In this document: one piece after another, positions 27,560 through 36,831 of the stretch | How the letters are laid out: each line of letters begins with the position of its first letter | Numbering within the stretch: position 1 is the first letter of the stretch | NCBI GenBank assembly: GCA_018817385.1 | Contig: JAHIUA010000001.1 | Span: 1 to 64,000 of the forward strand | DNA: 64,000 nt | Source of the DNA: Pseudomonadota bacterium | GTDB taxonomy: Bacteria; Desulfobacterota; Desulfobulbia; Desulfobulbales; Desulfocapsaceae | Direction: 5' to 3' | Made by a program: the position numbers and the translations under genes | The notes under the pieces: generated by a model | What the model saw: the letters and a program-made list of their open reading frames with translations, nothing else | What the model was told of the DNA's origin: nothing | Database searches by the model: none

Positions 27560-28864
27560 AGACCTAACTGCTCCGATTCAGATTCTCATGGTAGTGCAGG
27601 ACTCCTGGATTTTAGGTATCTACTCTAAAATAATTCTTTCCTGTCCTTTTCATGCAGCGACTCAAGGCAACGCCTGGCGCAAGAGAGATAATCCATCTCA
27701 CACGACTTCCCATCCAGCTCCAATCTTTGCACTTTTGCAGCCTACCTCAGGCTGGCCAGGAGCGAAATGGCCAGCTCGTCTCTTTTCCTCTATGAGAGAA
27801 CATCCTGCCCCCTTCTGGCTCACAAAGGAAGATACTCCCTAAAGGGTATCCTCCGCCCCCTGGGAAACCTGAGAAAAATCCCCTGCGCACTTCCTCCTCG
27901 TAATTGCAGAGAGAGTGTGCCCGCCTAGGCGTAACAATAAAGAAGAAGGAAGAAAAAGGTGAAGGGAGTTCGAACCAGAGACAAGAATCCACAATTTCAT
28001 GATGCCAGAAGGATCCTGCAAAAAATACCACACCTAAGGAAGTCATGAAGACTCAAAAGATCTGGATAAGGCATACCATTTAATTGAAAAACACTCCGTC
28101 AAGCGCCTCATAAGAGGTGACATATGCTACAACAAGAGGTGACATATGCTACAACAAAAAAAGACATGGGCCAGTTGCAGGATATACAGATCTTCCGGAG
28201 TGCCTTGACCATAACGACCCAGGCAGTTCCCGAAGACACAGTCAGTTCCAAAAGGAGGAGAAACTGGGACATTCTGTGTGCATTGTTACCAAAATCCGTA
28301 CAGTGCCATACAACGTACTGAGACTTCCCACTAAAGCCATAACGACCTGTCCCTCCACAAGGACAGTGGCCCATGCCACAACCATACGTGCAATCCTGGT
28401 GCCAAAAAAGAATTATCACTGGCAGATAATATTTTATAACAATAGCATCAGCTAGTTAGGCCAAAAACAGCACAGCGTAGCACCGTACTGATTTGGCCCA
28501 ACACCCAACTCAAATCGCAACACAAAAGCTGCACTGCAACATTTTTTTTGCACTAAAGCGAACCACCGGTCAGCAGAACAACGCTGAGAAACCGCTTTGA
28601 AATTGTGAATAAAATTAGAATCTAAGGCGTGGTCAAAACGGAATCCCTCCGGAAATCATGCCCAGCGCTCGAAGGTAAAGGTGTTGTGTGTGCCTGCAGC
28701 CAAGCAGAGCAACAACAAAGAGGCACTGAAACTTTTATGTTGCACTTTCAGCATTGATCCGAGCTTTCTTTTTCTCTCTTGCCTTCCCCAAGCCCCCAGC
28801 CATTCAGCCAGTAATCTCCCGATACAACACTACAATTATATTTTCCACCTTCATGGATAATTTT
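27560..28864. other. Long geneless region
   Basis: About 1.3 kb up to the sigma-54 promoter. Several short frames exist on both strands but none has a ribosome binding site plus a recognisable protein. The only obvious structure is the tandem repeat at 28112-28155. Activator sites for the promoter at 28865 may lie in the right part. Confidence 0.5.
28112..28155 (+). repeat. 22-base direct tandem repeat, two exact copies
   Basis: AAGAGGTGACATATGCTACA plus A-C is present twice head to tail (28112-28133, 28134-28155). It lies in non-coding DNA about 0.7 kb upstream of the sigma-54 promoter. It might be a slippage product or a pair of protein-binding sites. Confidence 0.75.
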
Positions 28865-28881
28865 TGGCACTGTCTATGCAT
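28865..28881 (+). promoter_or_regulatory. Sigma-54 (-24/-12) promoter
   Basis: TGGCACT-N4-ATGCAT keeps the invariant GG (28866-28867) and GC (28878-28879) exactly 10 bases apart and matches TGGCAC fully. It lies 143 bases before the membrane protein/histidine kinase operon, on the same strand. Confidence 0.7.
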
Positions 28882-29023
28882 AACATCCCTGCAGATGTGG
28901 GCTTGCCGAATAAAAACACGTAGATGCGACAGCAGCCTATTTTGGGAAATTCATTTGAAATCATTAGGTTAACGTGCAAAGGCAAGCTACGGAACCTACC
29001 TCAATACTGTTCACAGGTGCTCG

Positions 29024-29494
29024 ATGCTTCTCCTCATAAAAACAAACATAACGCTCTGTCTCCTCCTCTTAGTGCTGCTTGTTTATCCAGATCAGCTATG
29101 GGCCTTCCAGTCCCATGCCGCCCCCGAGGGTATCTATGTCCATCAGATGGCCCACGTCTTTTTTTTGGCTGCCCTCTGTTATCTCTTCTGGGATATACGG
29201 AGAAGCTCGTTTCCCAGCAAGGGATGGCGTTTCCTCCAGATATTCTGCGTTTTTATGGCGCTATGGAACATTATGGCGTTCACCGGCCACTGGTTGGGAA
29301 CCTTTATTGACACGAGTGTTTTTATCACGGAGTCAGGCTATCTTTCAGCCAAAATGGTCGGACCGATCGACATGACCAAAATGGTCTATTATTTTACCAA
29401 GCTTGATCATATTTTCAGCGTTCCAGCCTTATTTTTTCTGTATCTCTGCATGCGTTCTCTCTATAAGACTTCCTGTGAAGAGGAGAAGGCATGA
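29024..29494 (+). CDS. Small multi-spanning membrane protein, partner of histidine kinase
   Basis: 156 residues. A signal-like first helix (about 8-24) is followed by about three more hydrophobic helices (about 41-60, 70-90 and 125-145). Several His residues lie in or near membrane segments (H-Q-M-A-H-V-F, F-T-G-H-W, L-D-H-I-F). The stop overlaps the start of the histidine kinase gene (ATGA), so the two are translationally coupled and probably form one sensory complex. I do not recognise a named family. His-rich membrane helices raise the possibility of haem or quinone contact, which is speculation. Confidence 0.8.
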   Translation: MLLLIKTNITLCLLLLVLLVYPDQLWAFQSHAAPEGIYVHQMAHVFFLAALCYLFWDIRRSSFPSKGWRFLQIFCVFMALWNIMAFTGHWLGTFIDTSVFITESGYLSAKMVGPIDMTKMVYYFTKLDHIFSVPALFFLYLCMRSLYKTSCEEEKA

Positions 29495-31059
29495 ACGGGC
29501 TGCCCATGTTCCCGGCAAACGTTACCGACATGGCCGGGTCTGTACTCATAATTGTTTTTTCTTTTCTTTCTTTTCGTTACGCCTACCTCTTAACCAAAAA
29601 GCAACCGGATAATTTCCTATGGGGATTTCTTTTCTATTTCTGCATGACACTGGCTGCCTTTGCCATATCCAGGGCCATGGGCCATCTGGTCAAGCAAGTA
29701 CTCTTTATCAGTGGCAATGAGGAAGAATGGAAAATTCTGGCGCCCTTGGCCGGTGGTTTCAACACCCTGCTCATGACCTCCCTCGCAGCCGTAACTTTTT
29801 ATTACCATAAGGGCATCGAGGGCTTTCGGGCCATTGAAGAAAAGGCCAGAAGCCTGAAGACTGCTAACAAAAAATTAAAACGGACAGCGACCCAACTCTA
29901 TGAAATAAACATTCATCTGGAAGAAATGGTTGAGGATCGTACCAGGGAACTATCTGCCTCGGAAAAGAAATTCCGCAACTTCTTCACCAATTCAAAAGAC
30001 ATGGTCTTTTTTTGTGATGGAGAAAACAGACTGGTAAAGATGAATGCCTCCGGACTCAAGATGCTCGGCTATCCCGTCCTGAATACCCCCCCCCTTACTC
30101 TCCACGATATGTTTCAAAATGAGGTTGACCTGGATAACTATCTCGAAGAAATCCGGTCCCGCCATTTTGTCCAAGACCTTGAGATCGAGTTTGCCATGGC
30201 TGATGGTACGGTCATCAACATTCTTCTCTCTGCAACCGCTGTCTATGACGATGTTGGTGAATTCATTGGCTGTGAGGGTATTGCCAAGGACTTGACCCGG
30301 TTAAAGACCATGATGAGCCAATTAGCCTCCAGCGAAAAAATGGCCTCCATAGGACAGATGGCAGCCGGGGTTGCCCATGAAATCAACACACCACTGGGGG
30401 TAATCCTTGGCTACTCGCAACTCCTGATGGATGACTTCCCTCCTGACACCGAAGAAGGACAGAACCTGCAGGTGATCGAACGACAAACCAAGACCTGCCG
30501 TAAAATTGTTGCAGACCTGCTCAAATTTTCCAGACAGGCAGAAAGTGCCAAGGAAGATATTTCACTCAATGAGGTTATGATCGATGTCCTGGCCGTGAGC
30601 GAACATTCCCTGAGCATGGATCATATCCGGGTCCACCAGGATCTGGCAGCAGATCTACAATCCATTGTTGGTGATGCGGGGAAATTACGCCAGGTTTTTA
30701 TCAATCTTATAAATAATGCCCATCACGCCATGGAAGAGCAAGGTGGCGGCGAACTCTTTATCTCCACCCACAACCAGCAGGACAGCAAAAAAATCATGGC
30801 CACTGTTCGGGATACGGGACATGGCATACCAGACAAGGTTCGCCCCAATATCTTTGATCCATTTTTCACAACCAAGACGGTGGGCAAGGGAACCGGCCTT
30901 GGCCTCTCTGTTTCCTATGGCATTATCCAGGAACATGGCGGCCGGATTGAGGTAGAAAGTCCGGTGGTTGACAATACAACTGGAGAGACCACAGCAGGGA
31001 CAGCATTCCATGTGATTCTGCCAACTGCCTTAGACGAATCACAAGTTATAAAACAATAA
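29491..31059 (+). CDS. Membrane PAS sensor histidine kinase
   Basis: 522 residues. Three hydrophobic helices occupy about residues 8-100, then a coiled coil (about 110-160), a PAS domain (about 165-285), HisKA with H in V-A-H-E-I-N-T-P-L, and a complete ATPase domain. The latter shows N box [11 protein letters not shown]1 D-T-G-H-G-I-P, F box F-D-P-F-F-T-T-K and G2 G-K-G-T-G-L-G-L. Because it has no periplasmic sensor domain, sensing is likely through the membrane helices and the partner at 29024, or by PAS. Its likely substrate is the single-domain regulator 29 bases downstream. Confidence 0.93.
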   Translation: MNGLPMFPANVTDMAGSVLIIVFSFLSFRYAYLLTKKQPDNFLWGFLFYFCMTLAAFAISRAMGHLVKQVLFISGNEEEWKILAPLAGGFNTLLMTSLAAVTFYYHKGIEGFRAIEEKARSLKTANKKLKRTATQLYEINIHLEEMVEDRTRELSASEKKFRNFFTNSKDMVFFCDGENRLVKMNASGLKMLGYPVLNTPPLTLHDMFQNEVDLDNYLEEIRSRHFVQDLEIEFAMADGTVINILLSATAVYDDVGEFIGCEGIAKDLTRLKTMMSQLASSEKMASIGQMAAGVAHEINTPLGVILGYSQLLMDDFPPDTEEGQNLQVIERQTKTCRKIVADLLKFSRQAESAKEDISLNEVMIDVLAVSEHSLSMDHIRVHQDLAADLQSIVGDAGKLRQVFINLINNAHHAMEEQGGGELFISTHNQQDSKKIMATVRDTGHGIPDKVRPNIFDPFFTTKTVGKGTGLGLSVSYGIIQEHGGRIEVESPVVDNTTGETTAGTAFHVILPTALDESQVIKQ

Positions 31060-31088
31060 AATTCATTTTGTAGATTCTGGAGGAAATA

Positions 31089-31457
31089 ATGGCTGCCATT
31101 ATAGCGCTTGATGATGTCCTGGATGCAACAGTTCTCATTGGTAAGATCTTAACCAAGAAAGGGCATACCGTGCACACCTTCACAGAAGAAGATGATGCCA
31201 TCGCCCATGCAAAAAGCAATAAGATTGACCTGGCTATCCTTGATATCAAGCTGAAAAAAATGAGTGGCGTTGAAGTGCTGGCTATTTTGAAAAATATTGA
31301 TCCGGCCATGCGGGCCATCATGCTCACAGGATACCCCACCATTGAAACTGCACGTGAAGCCATCAGTCTTGGAGCAGATGAGTATTGCGTAAAGCCAATT
31401 GATCGCGATGAACTTGAAGAAAAAGTGGAGAAAGTCCTCCTTATTTCGAAAGAATGA
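31089..31457 (+). CDS. Single-domain response regulator (CheY-like receiver)
   Basis: 122 residues, receiver domain only. Acid pocket D-D near the start, phosphoacceptor Asp in L-A-I-L-D-I-K-L, Thr in I-M-L-T-G-Y-P and Lys in C-V-K-P-I-D are all present. The start follows GGAGGAAATA closely. There is no output domain, so it must act by protein contact or feed a phosphorelay; the HisKA-only protein at 25901 is one conceivable partner. Third gene of the operon behind the sigma-54 promoter. Confidence 0.92.
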   Translation: MAAIIALDDVLDATVLIGKILTKKGHTVHTFTEEDDAIAHAKSNKIDLAILDIKLKKMSGVEVLAILKNIDPAMRAIMLTGYPTIETAREAISLGADEYCVKPIDRDELEEKVEKVLLISKE

Positions 31458-31614
31458 AGGACATGACGTAACAATTCGAAAATGCATAACAAAAATGGAG
31501 GAATAGCCATACCGATAAGCAGTGTTGAGACGAGTCAATGGAATGCATTGACCAATTGGCTACCTGTTTTCCAGGGTAACCTACTTGTATTAATCCGAAC
31601 GAAGGAGTGCAATT

Positions 31615-33312
31615 ATGATGAAAGGTAAAAGACTATCAATTGCCTTAACGGTGATGTCGATTTTTCTTTTTGCCTGGCAGAGCAGCTGTTTTGCCGAAGC
31701 AAAAATCTCTGCAGCAAACTATAAGGCAGGAGATACAGTCACCATTGAAGGACAGATCCCCCCTGGGCAAGAACTTTATATCGCTGTTGCCCAGCAGAAA
31801 ATGTTCAAAAGTGCAGACACAGAGGGTATATTTGAGAAAAAGAAACTGCCCGAAAAAGGAGAAAAGGCTGGATATTCTCCAGAAACTGCAATCCCGCCTC
31901 TCTATTACCTGATCACCAGCAATCGTGCTGCCTTTGGTACGGATGTAGATAAAAAATTTGGTGGACCCTCATTCCTGTTCAAAAAAGGAAGCGGTCTCTA
32001 CAACACCACCATGTTCAAGCTGAAAAAAAGTTTTGATGATGTAGATGCCAAAGAGATGATGGGGCCTATCAAGACTGCTGAGCAATGGAATTTTCTCAAA
32101 TTTGCCCACGAAGACTCATATGGTATTGATACCATAGTCAAAGAGGGGAACAAAAAGGGTAAAGTTGTCATCTTTGCCAGAAGTGTCATTGGAGATGAAT
32201 CCAGTGGAAATTACTGGGATAAAGGCACTTCCGTAAAACTTGACAAGGAGACCGGTCAATTCATTGCTTCTTTTAAGTCATTTCGCCATACCGCACCTGA
32301 CACTGCCTTTGATGTCTATGTAAATGGCGCCAAAGCCGGTTCATACAATATTGAGAAAAATGGCTTTTGGCTTGCGAAAGGGTATCGCTACATGAACCCC
32401 TTGATCATTGTCATTGGGGCCATTCTTGTCGGTACCTATTTCTCTATGATTGGCGCTGCCGGTGGTATGCTGATGGGTGCTTTTCAGGCCCTGTTCGTTC
32501 AGACTGCCGGTCCTGTCGGTATCAATGCTGCAAATGTTCTCCGTCCTTCAAATATTGCCCTGACTCTTTTCTCCCCCCTTGGTTCCTTTTATCGTTTTGC
32601 CGTGGTTGAGAGACGTGTGGCCTGGCCTGTTGGCCTTTCTTTTGGTGCCGGTATTTTTATCGGTTCCATCTGGCTTGGTAGCTATGTCACCCAATATATC
32701 TCCATGCAGGCTTACAAGGAGTGGTTGGGTGTTCTGGTGGTGATCATGGGTATCAAGACCCTCATGGAACTGACTCCAGGGGCCATGAACAAGCGGAAAA
32801 ACATCAAGGCAATGACCCAGAAATTCAATGCTGCGGTCAAGAAGGCAAAAGAGACCGGCGGCGCTGTTGAAATGGGTTCCATTGAACCGGTTAAGAGCGG
32901 TCTTACCGATTACCGTTTTAAATTCTGGGGCGAGGAGTTCAGAATCAATCCCCTCCTCTTTGCCTTTTTAGGAATTATTGTCGGTATTGTTTCCAGGGCA
33001 TTTGGTATTGGCGGCGGTTTCCTGCTGGTGCCGATGATGACCACCATTGCCGCTCTGCCGATGTATGTCGCCGTACCGATTTCTTTGATCGGCACCTGTT
33101 TTTCCAGTGTCGGCTCTTTTATCGGTTACGTCTTAAATGGCTACCTGCCTGATATGGTTCTAGCCGGTGCCATTATTATTGGTGGGTTCGTCGGTGGTAT
33201 GCTCGGTTCCCGCTGTCAGAAGATGTTCAGTGAAAGAACGCTGAAGATCGTTCTGGCCTGTACACTGTTCTTCCTGTTCTTCCGTTTCATGAAAATTGAA
33301 TACTGGATCTAA
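31615..33312 (+). CDS. TauE/SafE-family transporter with N-terminal periplasmic domain
   Basis: 565 residues. A signal peptide (about 1-28) is followed by a ~220-residue exported domain with no recognised fold. A membrane part from about residue 262 has roughly eight helices. Two glycine-rich repeats typical of TauE/SafE are seen: G-A-A-G-G-M-L-M-G-A-F and G-I-G-G-G-F-L-L-V-P. Family members export sulfite or organosulfonates. A soluble insertion (about 390-440) separates the halves. AAGGAG precedes the start. A terminator follows; a sulfur-type molybdoenzyme operon lies just downstream, which supports a sulfur-oxyanion role without proving it. Confidence 0.88.
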   Translation: MMKGKRLSIALTVMSIFLFAWQSSCFAEAKISAANYKAGDTVTIEGQIPPGQELYIAVAQQKMFKSADTEGIFEKKKLPEKGEKAGYSPETAIPPLYYLITSNRAAFGTDVDKKFGGPSFLFKKGSGLYNTTMFKLKKSFDDVDAKEMMGPIKTAEQWNFLKFAHEDSYGIDTIVKEGNKKGKVVIFARSVIGDESSGNYWDKGTSVKLDKETGQFIASFKSFRHTAPDTAFDVYVNGAKAGSYNIEKNGFWLAKGYRYMNPLIIVIGAILVGTYFSMIGAAGGMLMGAFQALFVQTAGPVGINAANVLRPSNIALTLFSPLGSFYRFAVVERRVAWPVGLSFGAGIFIGSIWLGSYVTQYISMQAYKEWLGVLVVIMGIKTLMELTPGAMNKRKNIKAMTQKFNAAVKKAKETGGAVEMGSIEPVKSGLTDYRFKFWGEEFRINPLLFAFLGIIVGIVSRAFGIGGGFLLVPMMTTIAALPMYVAVPISLIGTCFSSVGSFIGYVLNGYLPDMVLAGAIIIGGFVGGMLGSRCQKMFSERTLKIVLACTLFFLFFRFMKIEYWI

Positions 33313-33341
33313 GGGAAGTCAGGCTTTGTAAAGCTACAACC

Positions 33342-33405
33342 CGAAGTGGAACAGAGGTCCAGAACATCTTCTCATGTTCACCCTCGTTCCACTTCGTATT
33401 TTTTT
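33342..33405 (+). terminator. Rho-independent terminator after the TauE gene
   Basis: CGAAGTGGAAC (33342-33352) pairs with GTTCCACTTCG (33385-33395), extended by G-A-G-G/C-C-C-T bases. It is followed by T-A-T-T-T-T-T-T-T. It lies 30 bases after the stop. Confidence 0.8.
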
Positions 33406-33519
33406 AGGGCTCTTTCGGATTTGTTCTGAATTTCGACAAAACGATTGAGCAAAAATACAAGATGACCAGGCAAAACAGGCAGTCACTTGTGGAGCGAACC
33501 TTAAAGTTGATAGATTATC

Positions 33520-34182
33520 ATGGAAACTTTTTTGGATGTGGTCTGGGACAAATTATACACAACAGTTCTGTTGCTGGCTGAAAACATGGATCATCTGCTG
33601 TCCCCGGTCCATACTGTTGCAGGCCCGGGAGCAGTACTGATTTTACTTGCCTTGGCCACAGTAGTTACGACAAAATTTCTAGGCAAGGTGTGTCGAACCA
33701 AACGTCACGCCAGGCTTGAGAAAGACTTTAATTACTGGCTCAGTGTTCGCGAAGAGGCGTTGCAATGCGAAGATCGGGAAAAAGGGAAGCGAATGGCAAA
33801 AAACATAGACCAGGCAAAACTCAATCGCTCATATTATGATTATTTCTTCGAGGGATTGCTGCTCAGTCTGATTACCGTGTACATGCCGATCTTTGCGGTA
33901 TTGTCCTATGTCAACACCTTTTATCGAGCTGAAAGGCTCATGGTTCTCACTGGCAAAGACTATATCACGAGCTTCAACTCATCCGGCAATGAAACCACGC
34001 TGATCGGCGCCGTGTTTTTCTTTTTAGTTTCTCTCTTCTCCCTCTATTTGAGCTGGTTTATTCTGCAAAAGGTTTTTGCCCACCTGGGCAGAAAAAAAGA
34101 GGCCAAGGAAGAAAAGCAGACAGCAACGACACCGTACCAAGTGAAAACTAAACGCTTTTTTTTAGCGGAGGAACTCAAATGA
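33520..34182 (+). CDS. Three-helix membrane protein with coiled coil (EMC3/DUF106-like topology)
   Basis: 220 residues. Helix 1 lies at about 33-53. A charged cytoplasmic helical hairpin (about 58-108) leads into helix 2 (about 110-130). A short polar loop and helix 3 (about 160-183) follow, then a basic tail. This order (helix, coiled coil, two helices) is that of Oxa1-superfamily proteins such as EMC3/DUF106; the match is by topology and not by motif. The stop overlaps the start of the molybdoenzyme gene (ATGA), suggesting they work together. It might tether that cytoplasmic enzyme to the membrane. Confidence 0.7.
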   Translation: METFLDVVWDKLYTTVLLLAENMDHLLSPVHTVAGPGAVLILLALATVVTTKFLGKVCRTKRHARLEKDFNYWLSVREEALQCEDREKGKRMAKNIDQAKLNRSYYDYFFEGLLLSLITVYMPIFAVLSYVNTFYRAERLMVLTGKDYITSFNSSGNETTLIGAVFFFLVSLFSLYLSWFILQKVFAHLGRKKEAKEEKQTATTPYQVKTKRFFLAEELK

Positions 34183-36293
34183 CAAAATCTGTATTCTCCA
34201 TGTGTGGAATGTGCACCGTGCGCTGCCCCATCCGCGTGGAGTCGGAAGATAATAAAGTAACCTGGATTGAAGGGAACCAACACCTTCTTGGCGGTGCGCT
34301 TTGTGCAAAGGGATCTGCAGGACCGGCCTTGGTTGCCGACAAAGAGCGCCCCCAACAGCCACTTATCCGGGTTGGCGATCGCGGCGCTGGTCGCTGGAAA
34401 AAGGTGAGCTGGGACACGGCCCTTGACTATGTCACCGACAAACTGAAAAAGATCAAAGAAGAACATGGACCCGAGTCTGTGGTCCTTTCATCACGAGGTG
34501 GACCATGGCAGAATATGTACAAAACCTTTATTCACGCCTTTGGTTCACCCAATTACACAAACCATGACTGCACCTGTGGACGGAACACTCACCATGCCAG
34601 CCTTTCGCTCAATGGTGTGGGAAGAAAAGGTTTTATTTATGATATAAAAAACGCTAAACACCTGATTCTTTTTGGTCGTAACATGTTCTCATCTCTGCGT
34701 ATTGCTGAGAATCTGCAAACCCTGGACATGCTGGATAATGGCGGAAAGCTGACCTATGTGGATGTCCGTCAAACCATGACTGGGCTCAAAGCAGACCGAT
34801 TTTTCCAGGTGCGTCCGGGAACAGATTACGCCCTCATTCTGGCTATGATTCATGAGATTATCAAAAGAGATGTCTATGATCATGATTTCGTCAAGCAGTA
34901 CGTGAGTGGCTTTGAAGAACTGAGCACGTTTGTAGAACAGTATACTCCGGCATGGGCCGCAAAAGAATGCGGTATCAAGGAGAAGGCCATCCATGCCTTT
35001 ATTGATGATATTATCCCTGTCATGCCCAAGGTTATTTTTCATCCTGGCTGGAATCTGTCACGTTATAAAGATTCTTTCTATGCCAGTCGCGGTCTCCATA
35101 TCCTCAATGTGCTGATGGGAAACATTGAGCAAAAAGGCGGGCTGATTATCCCAAAAGGTCCGGGGGACTGTGGAGTAAAAGGTATTCGTAGTCTTGACTG
35201 TGCAAAGCCTGATATTAAGCGGGCAGATGGTGTCGGCTGGAAATACAAACATTTTGACAAAGGCCCAGGTCTTGCTCACTTGTTTTTTGAGGCCATGGAA
35301 AAAGAAGAGCCCTACCCCGTTAAGGCCTGGATAACCATGCGGCATGATCCTTTCAGCGGTATGCCGGACCCACAACGGCAAAAAGCTTCCTTTGATCACT
35401 GTGACCTTCTGGTCGCCATTGATACCCACTACGGTGAGTTCAGCTGGTATGCCGATGTGATTCTTCCCGAATCCACATACCTGGAAAGGGAGAGCACCAT
35501 TTGCGTCCAGAAGGGATTAAAACCTCGTCTGGCCGTACGCAAGAAGGCAATAGAAGCTGAGGCCGATACCAAACCGGCCTGGTGGATCTTCAAGGAGTTC
35601 GCCAAGCGACTCGGTATCGATGAATATTTCCCTTACGACACCATAGAAGAACTGTGGAATTGGCAGCTTGAGCCAACCGGCTTTTCCATAGAAGATTTTG
35701 ACGAGAAAGGGTTTATCTCGCTCACTGATGATCCAATCATGTATGACCCCAAAAATCTGGAAGGAAAATTTGCTACTCCTTCCGGCAAAATAGAGATGAT
35801 CAGTAAAAAACTGACCGATGCCGGCCTCCCCTCTTTAAAGGAATACGAATCTCCCCTTAAACCAGAAAAAGGCATGTTCAGGCTGGTCTATGGCCGCTCT
35901 GCAGTCCACAGCCATGGACATACAACCAACAATCCTCTCCTCAATGAATTGATGCCAAAAAACAGTCTTTGGATAAATACCAGGGTCGCCAACAAACTTG
36001 GTATTGCCAACGGCGACCTGGTGGATGTGGCAGCGGAAGACAACAGCTACACAGGGACCATGAATGCCCACGTTGTCGACTATATCCATCCGGAAGCGGT
36101 CTACATGGTGCATGGGTTCGGCAAGCATATTCCCCTGCAATCAAGGTCATATCATGCTGGGGTCAGTGACCAGAAGCTGATGGTTGGAAAACTTGACGAC
36201 TGGGATCAGGCTGGCGGTGCCATCAATCTTTGTGAGTCTTTTGTCCATGTGCGGCGCAGTGTCCAGAATCTCAAGAGGAGGGTCGAATTATGA
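34179..36293 (+). CDS. Cytoplasmic molybdopterin oxidoreductase, PsrA/PhsA-like
   Basis: 704 residues. The N-terminal [4Fe-4S] ligands are C-G-M-C-T-V-R-C and the later A-L-C-A-K-G. A conserved H-D-C-T-C-G-R-N-T-H places a Cys as the likely Mo ligand, as in polysulfide/thiosulfate reductases. Later blocks (F-G-R-N-M-F, H-P-G-W-N, A-D-V-I-L-P-E-S-T-Y-L-E-R and the C-terminal P-L-L-N-E-L) fit the bis-MGD fold. There is no twin-arginine signal, so unlike PhsA/PsrA it should be cytoplasmic. It is coupled by ATGA overlaps to the membrane protein upstream and the ferredoxin downstream. Substrate (thiosulfate, sulfite, polysulfide or other) is not decided. Confidence 0.9.
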   Translation: MTKSVFSMCGMCTVRCPIRVESEDNKVTWIEGNQHLLGGALCAKGSAGPALVADKERPQQPLIRVGDRGAGRWKKVSWDTALDYVTDKLKKIKEEHGPESVVLSSRGGPWQNMYKTFIHAFGSPNYTNHDCTCGRNTHHASLSLNGVGRKGFIYDIKNAKHLILFGRNMFSSLRIAENLQTLDMLDNGGKLTYVDVRQTMTGLKADRFFQVRPGTDYALILAMIHEIIKRDVYDHDFVKQYVSGFEELSTFVEQYTPAWAAKECGIKEKAIHAFIDDIIPVMPKVIFHPGWNLSRYKDSFYASRGLHILNVLMGNIEQKGGLIIPKGPGDCGVKGIRSLDCAKPDIKRADGVGWKYKHFDKGPGLAHLFFEAMEKEEPYPVKAWITMRHDPFSGMPDPQRQKASFDHCDLLVAIDTHYGEFSWYADVILPESTYLERESTICVQKGLKPRLAVRKKAIEAEADTKPAWWIFKEFAKRLGIDEYFPYDTIEELWNWQLEPTGFSIEDFDEKGFISLTDDPIMYDPKNLEGKFATPSGKIEMISKKLTDAGLPSLKEYESPLKPEKGMFRLVYGRSAVHSHGHTTNNPLLNELMPKNSLWINTRVANKLGIANGDLVDVAAEDNSYTGTMNAHVVDYIHPEAVYMVHGFGKHIPLQSRSYHAGVSDQKLMVGKLDDWDQAGGAINLCESFVHVRRSVQNLKRRVEL

Positions 36294-36742
36294 ACAAATA
36301 TATGATCTACCTCAATTCCAAAAGATGTATCGGCTGTCACGGATGTGAGGTTCACTGCAAATCAGTTAAAGGATTGCCGGTGGGCCCCTTTCTCTGCGAA
36401 ATAGACCACAAGGCCGTACCCAGCGTGAAAGGCTTTCCGAAAACCGAATTCACCTTCCGCTCCTGTTATCACTGTGACAATCCTCTCTGCGTACCGATCT
36501 GTCCAACAGATGCCATGATCAAACGAGCAGATGGTATCGTCTACATTGATCAGGAAAAATGTATCGGCTGCATGGCCTGTGCAACTGCCTGTCCATGGGC
36601 AATTCCGGAGATGAATCCAGATACGAACAAGGCAGTAAAATGTGACTACTGCATGGATCGGGTTGATGCCGGGCTGAAACCTGCCTGTGTCACCAAGTGT
36701 ACGACCCATGCCCTGAAATTTGTCACGATGCAGGAAGTGTAA
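36290..36742 (+). CDS. PsrB/DmsB-type iron-sulfur subunit
   Basis: 150 residues with four Cys clusters: C-I-G-C-H-G-C-E-V-H-C, C-Y-H-C-D-N-P-L-C-V-P-I-C-P, C-I-G-C-M-A-C-A-T-A-C-P, and C-D-Y-C with a later A-C-V-T-K-C. This is the typical four-[4Fe-4S] electron-transfer subunit of molybdoenzymes. The start overlaps the molybdoenzyme stop as ATGA. No NrfD/PsrC quinone-reactive subunit follows, so electrons must go to or from a soluble carrier or another membrane protein such as the one at 33520. Confidence 0.93.
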   Translation: MNKYMIYLNSKRCIGCHGCEVHCKSVKGLPVGPFLCEIDHKAVPSVKGFPKTEFTFRSCYHCDNPLCVPICPTDAMIKRADGIVYIDQEKCIGCMACATACPWAIPEMNPDTNKAVKCDYCMDRVDAGLKPACVTKCTTHALKFVTMQEV

Positions 36743-36750
36743 TGCAGTGT

Positions 36751-36783
36751 ACAATCGAGAGACCAACTTGGTCTCTCGATTGT
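36751..36783 (+). terminator. 14-base perfect hairpin after the ferredoxin gene
   Basis: ACAATCGAGAGACC and GGTCTCTCGATTGT are separated by 5 bases. The stem is perfect but no T-run follows, so it may be a partial terminator or an mRNA-stabilising structure between the ferredoxin and the small gene at 36832. Confidence 0.6.
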
Positions 36784-36831
36784 CATTGTATTTAATATAC
36801 ACATTGCAAAATTACCCAGGTGAGAGACTAA

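Noticed and set aside
27780-27930. Possible riboswitch leader upstream of the GAF-PAS gene
   Set aside because: Local G/C-rich stems exist, but I could not match any conserved riboswitch core (c-di-GMP, cobalamin, TPP).
27955-28010. A GTTCGAACC-like string resembling a tRNA T-loop
   Set aside because: No matching acceptor or anticodon stems can be drawn around it.
28108-28419. 103-codon minus-strand frame with several Cys and Gly
   Set aside because: No ribosome binding site, and it runs through the tandem repeat; composition looks random.
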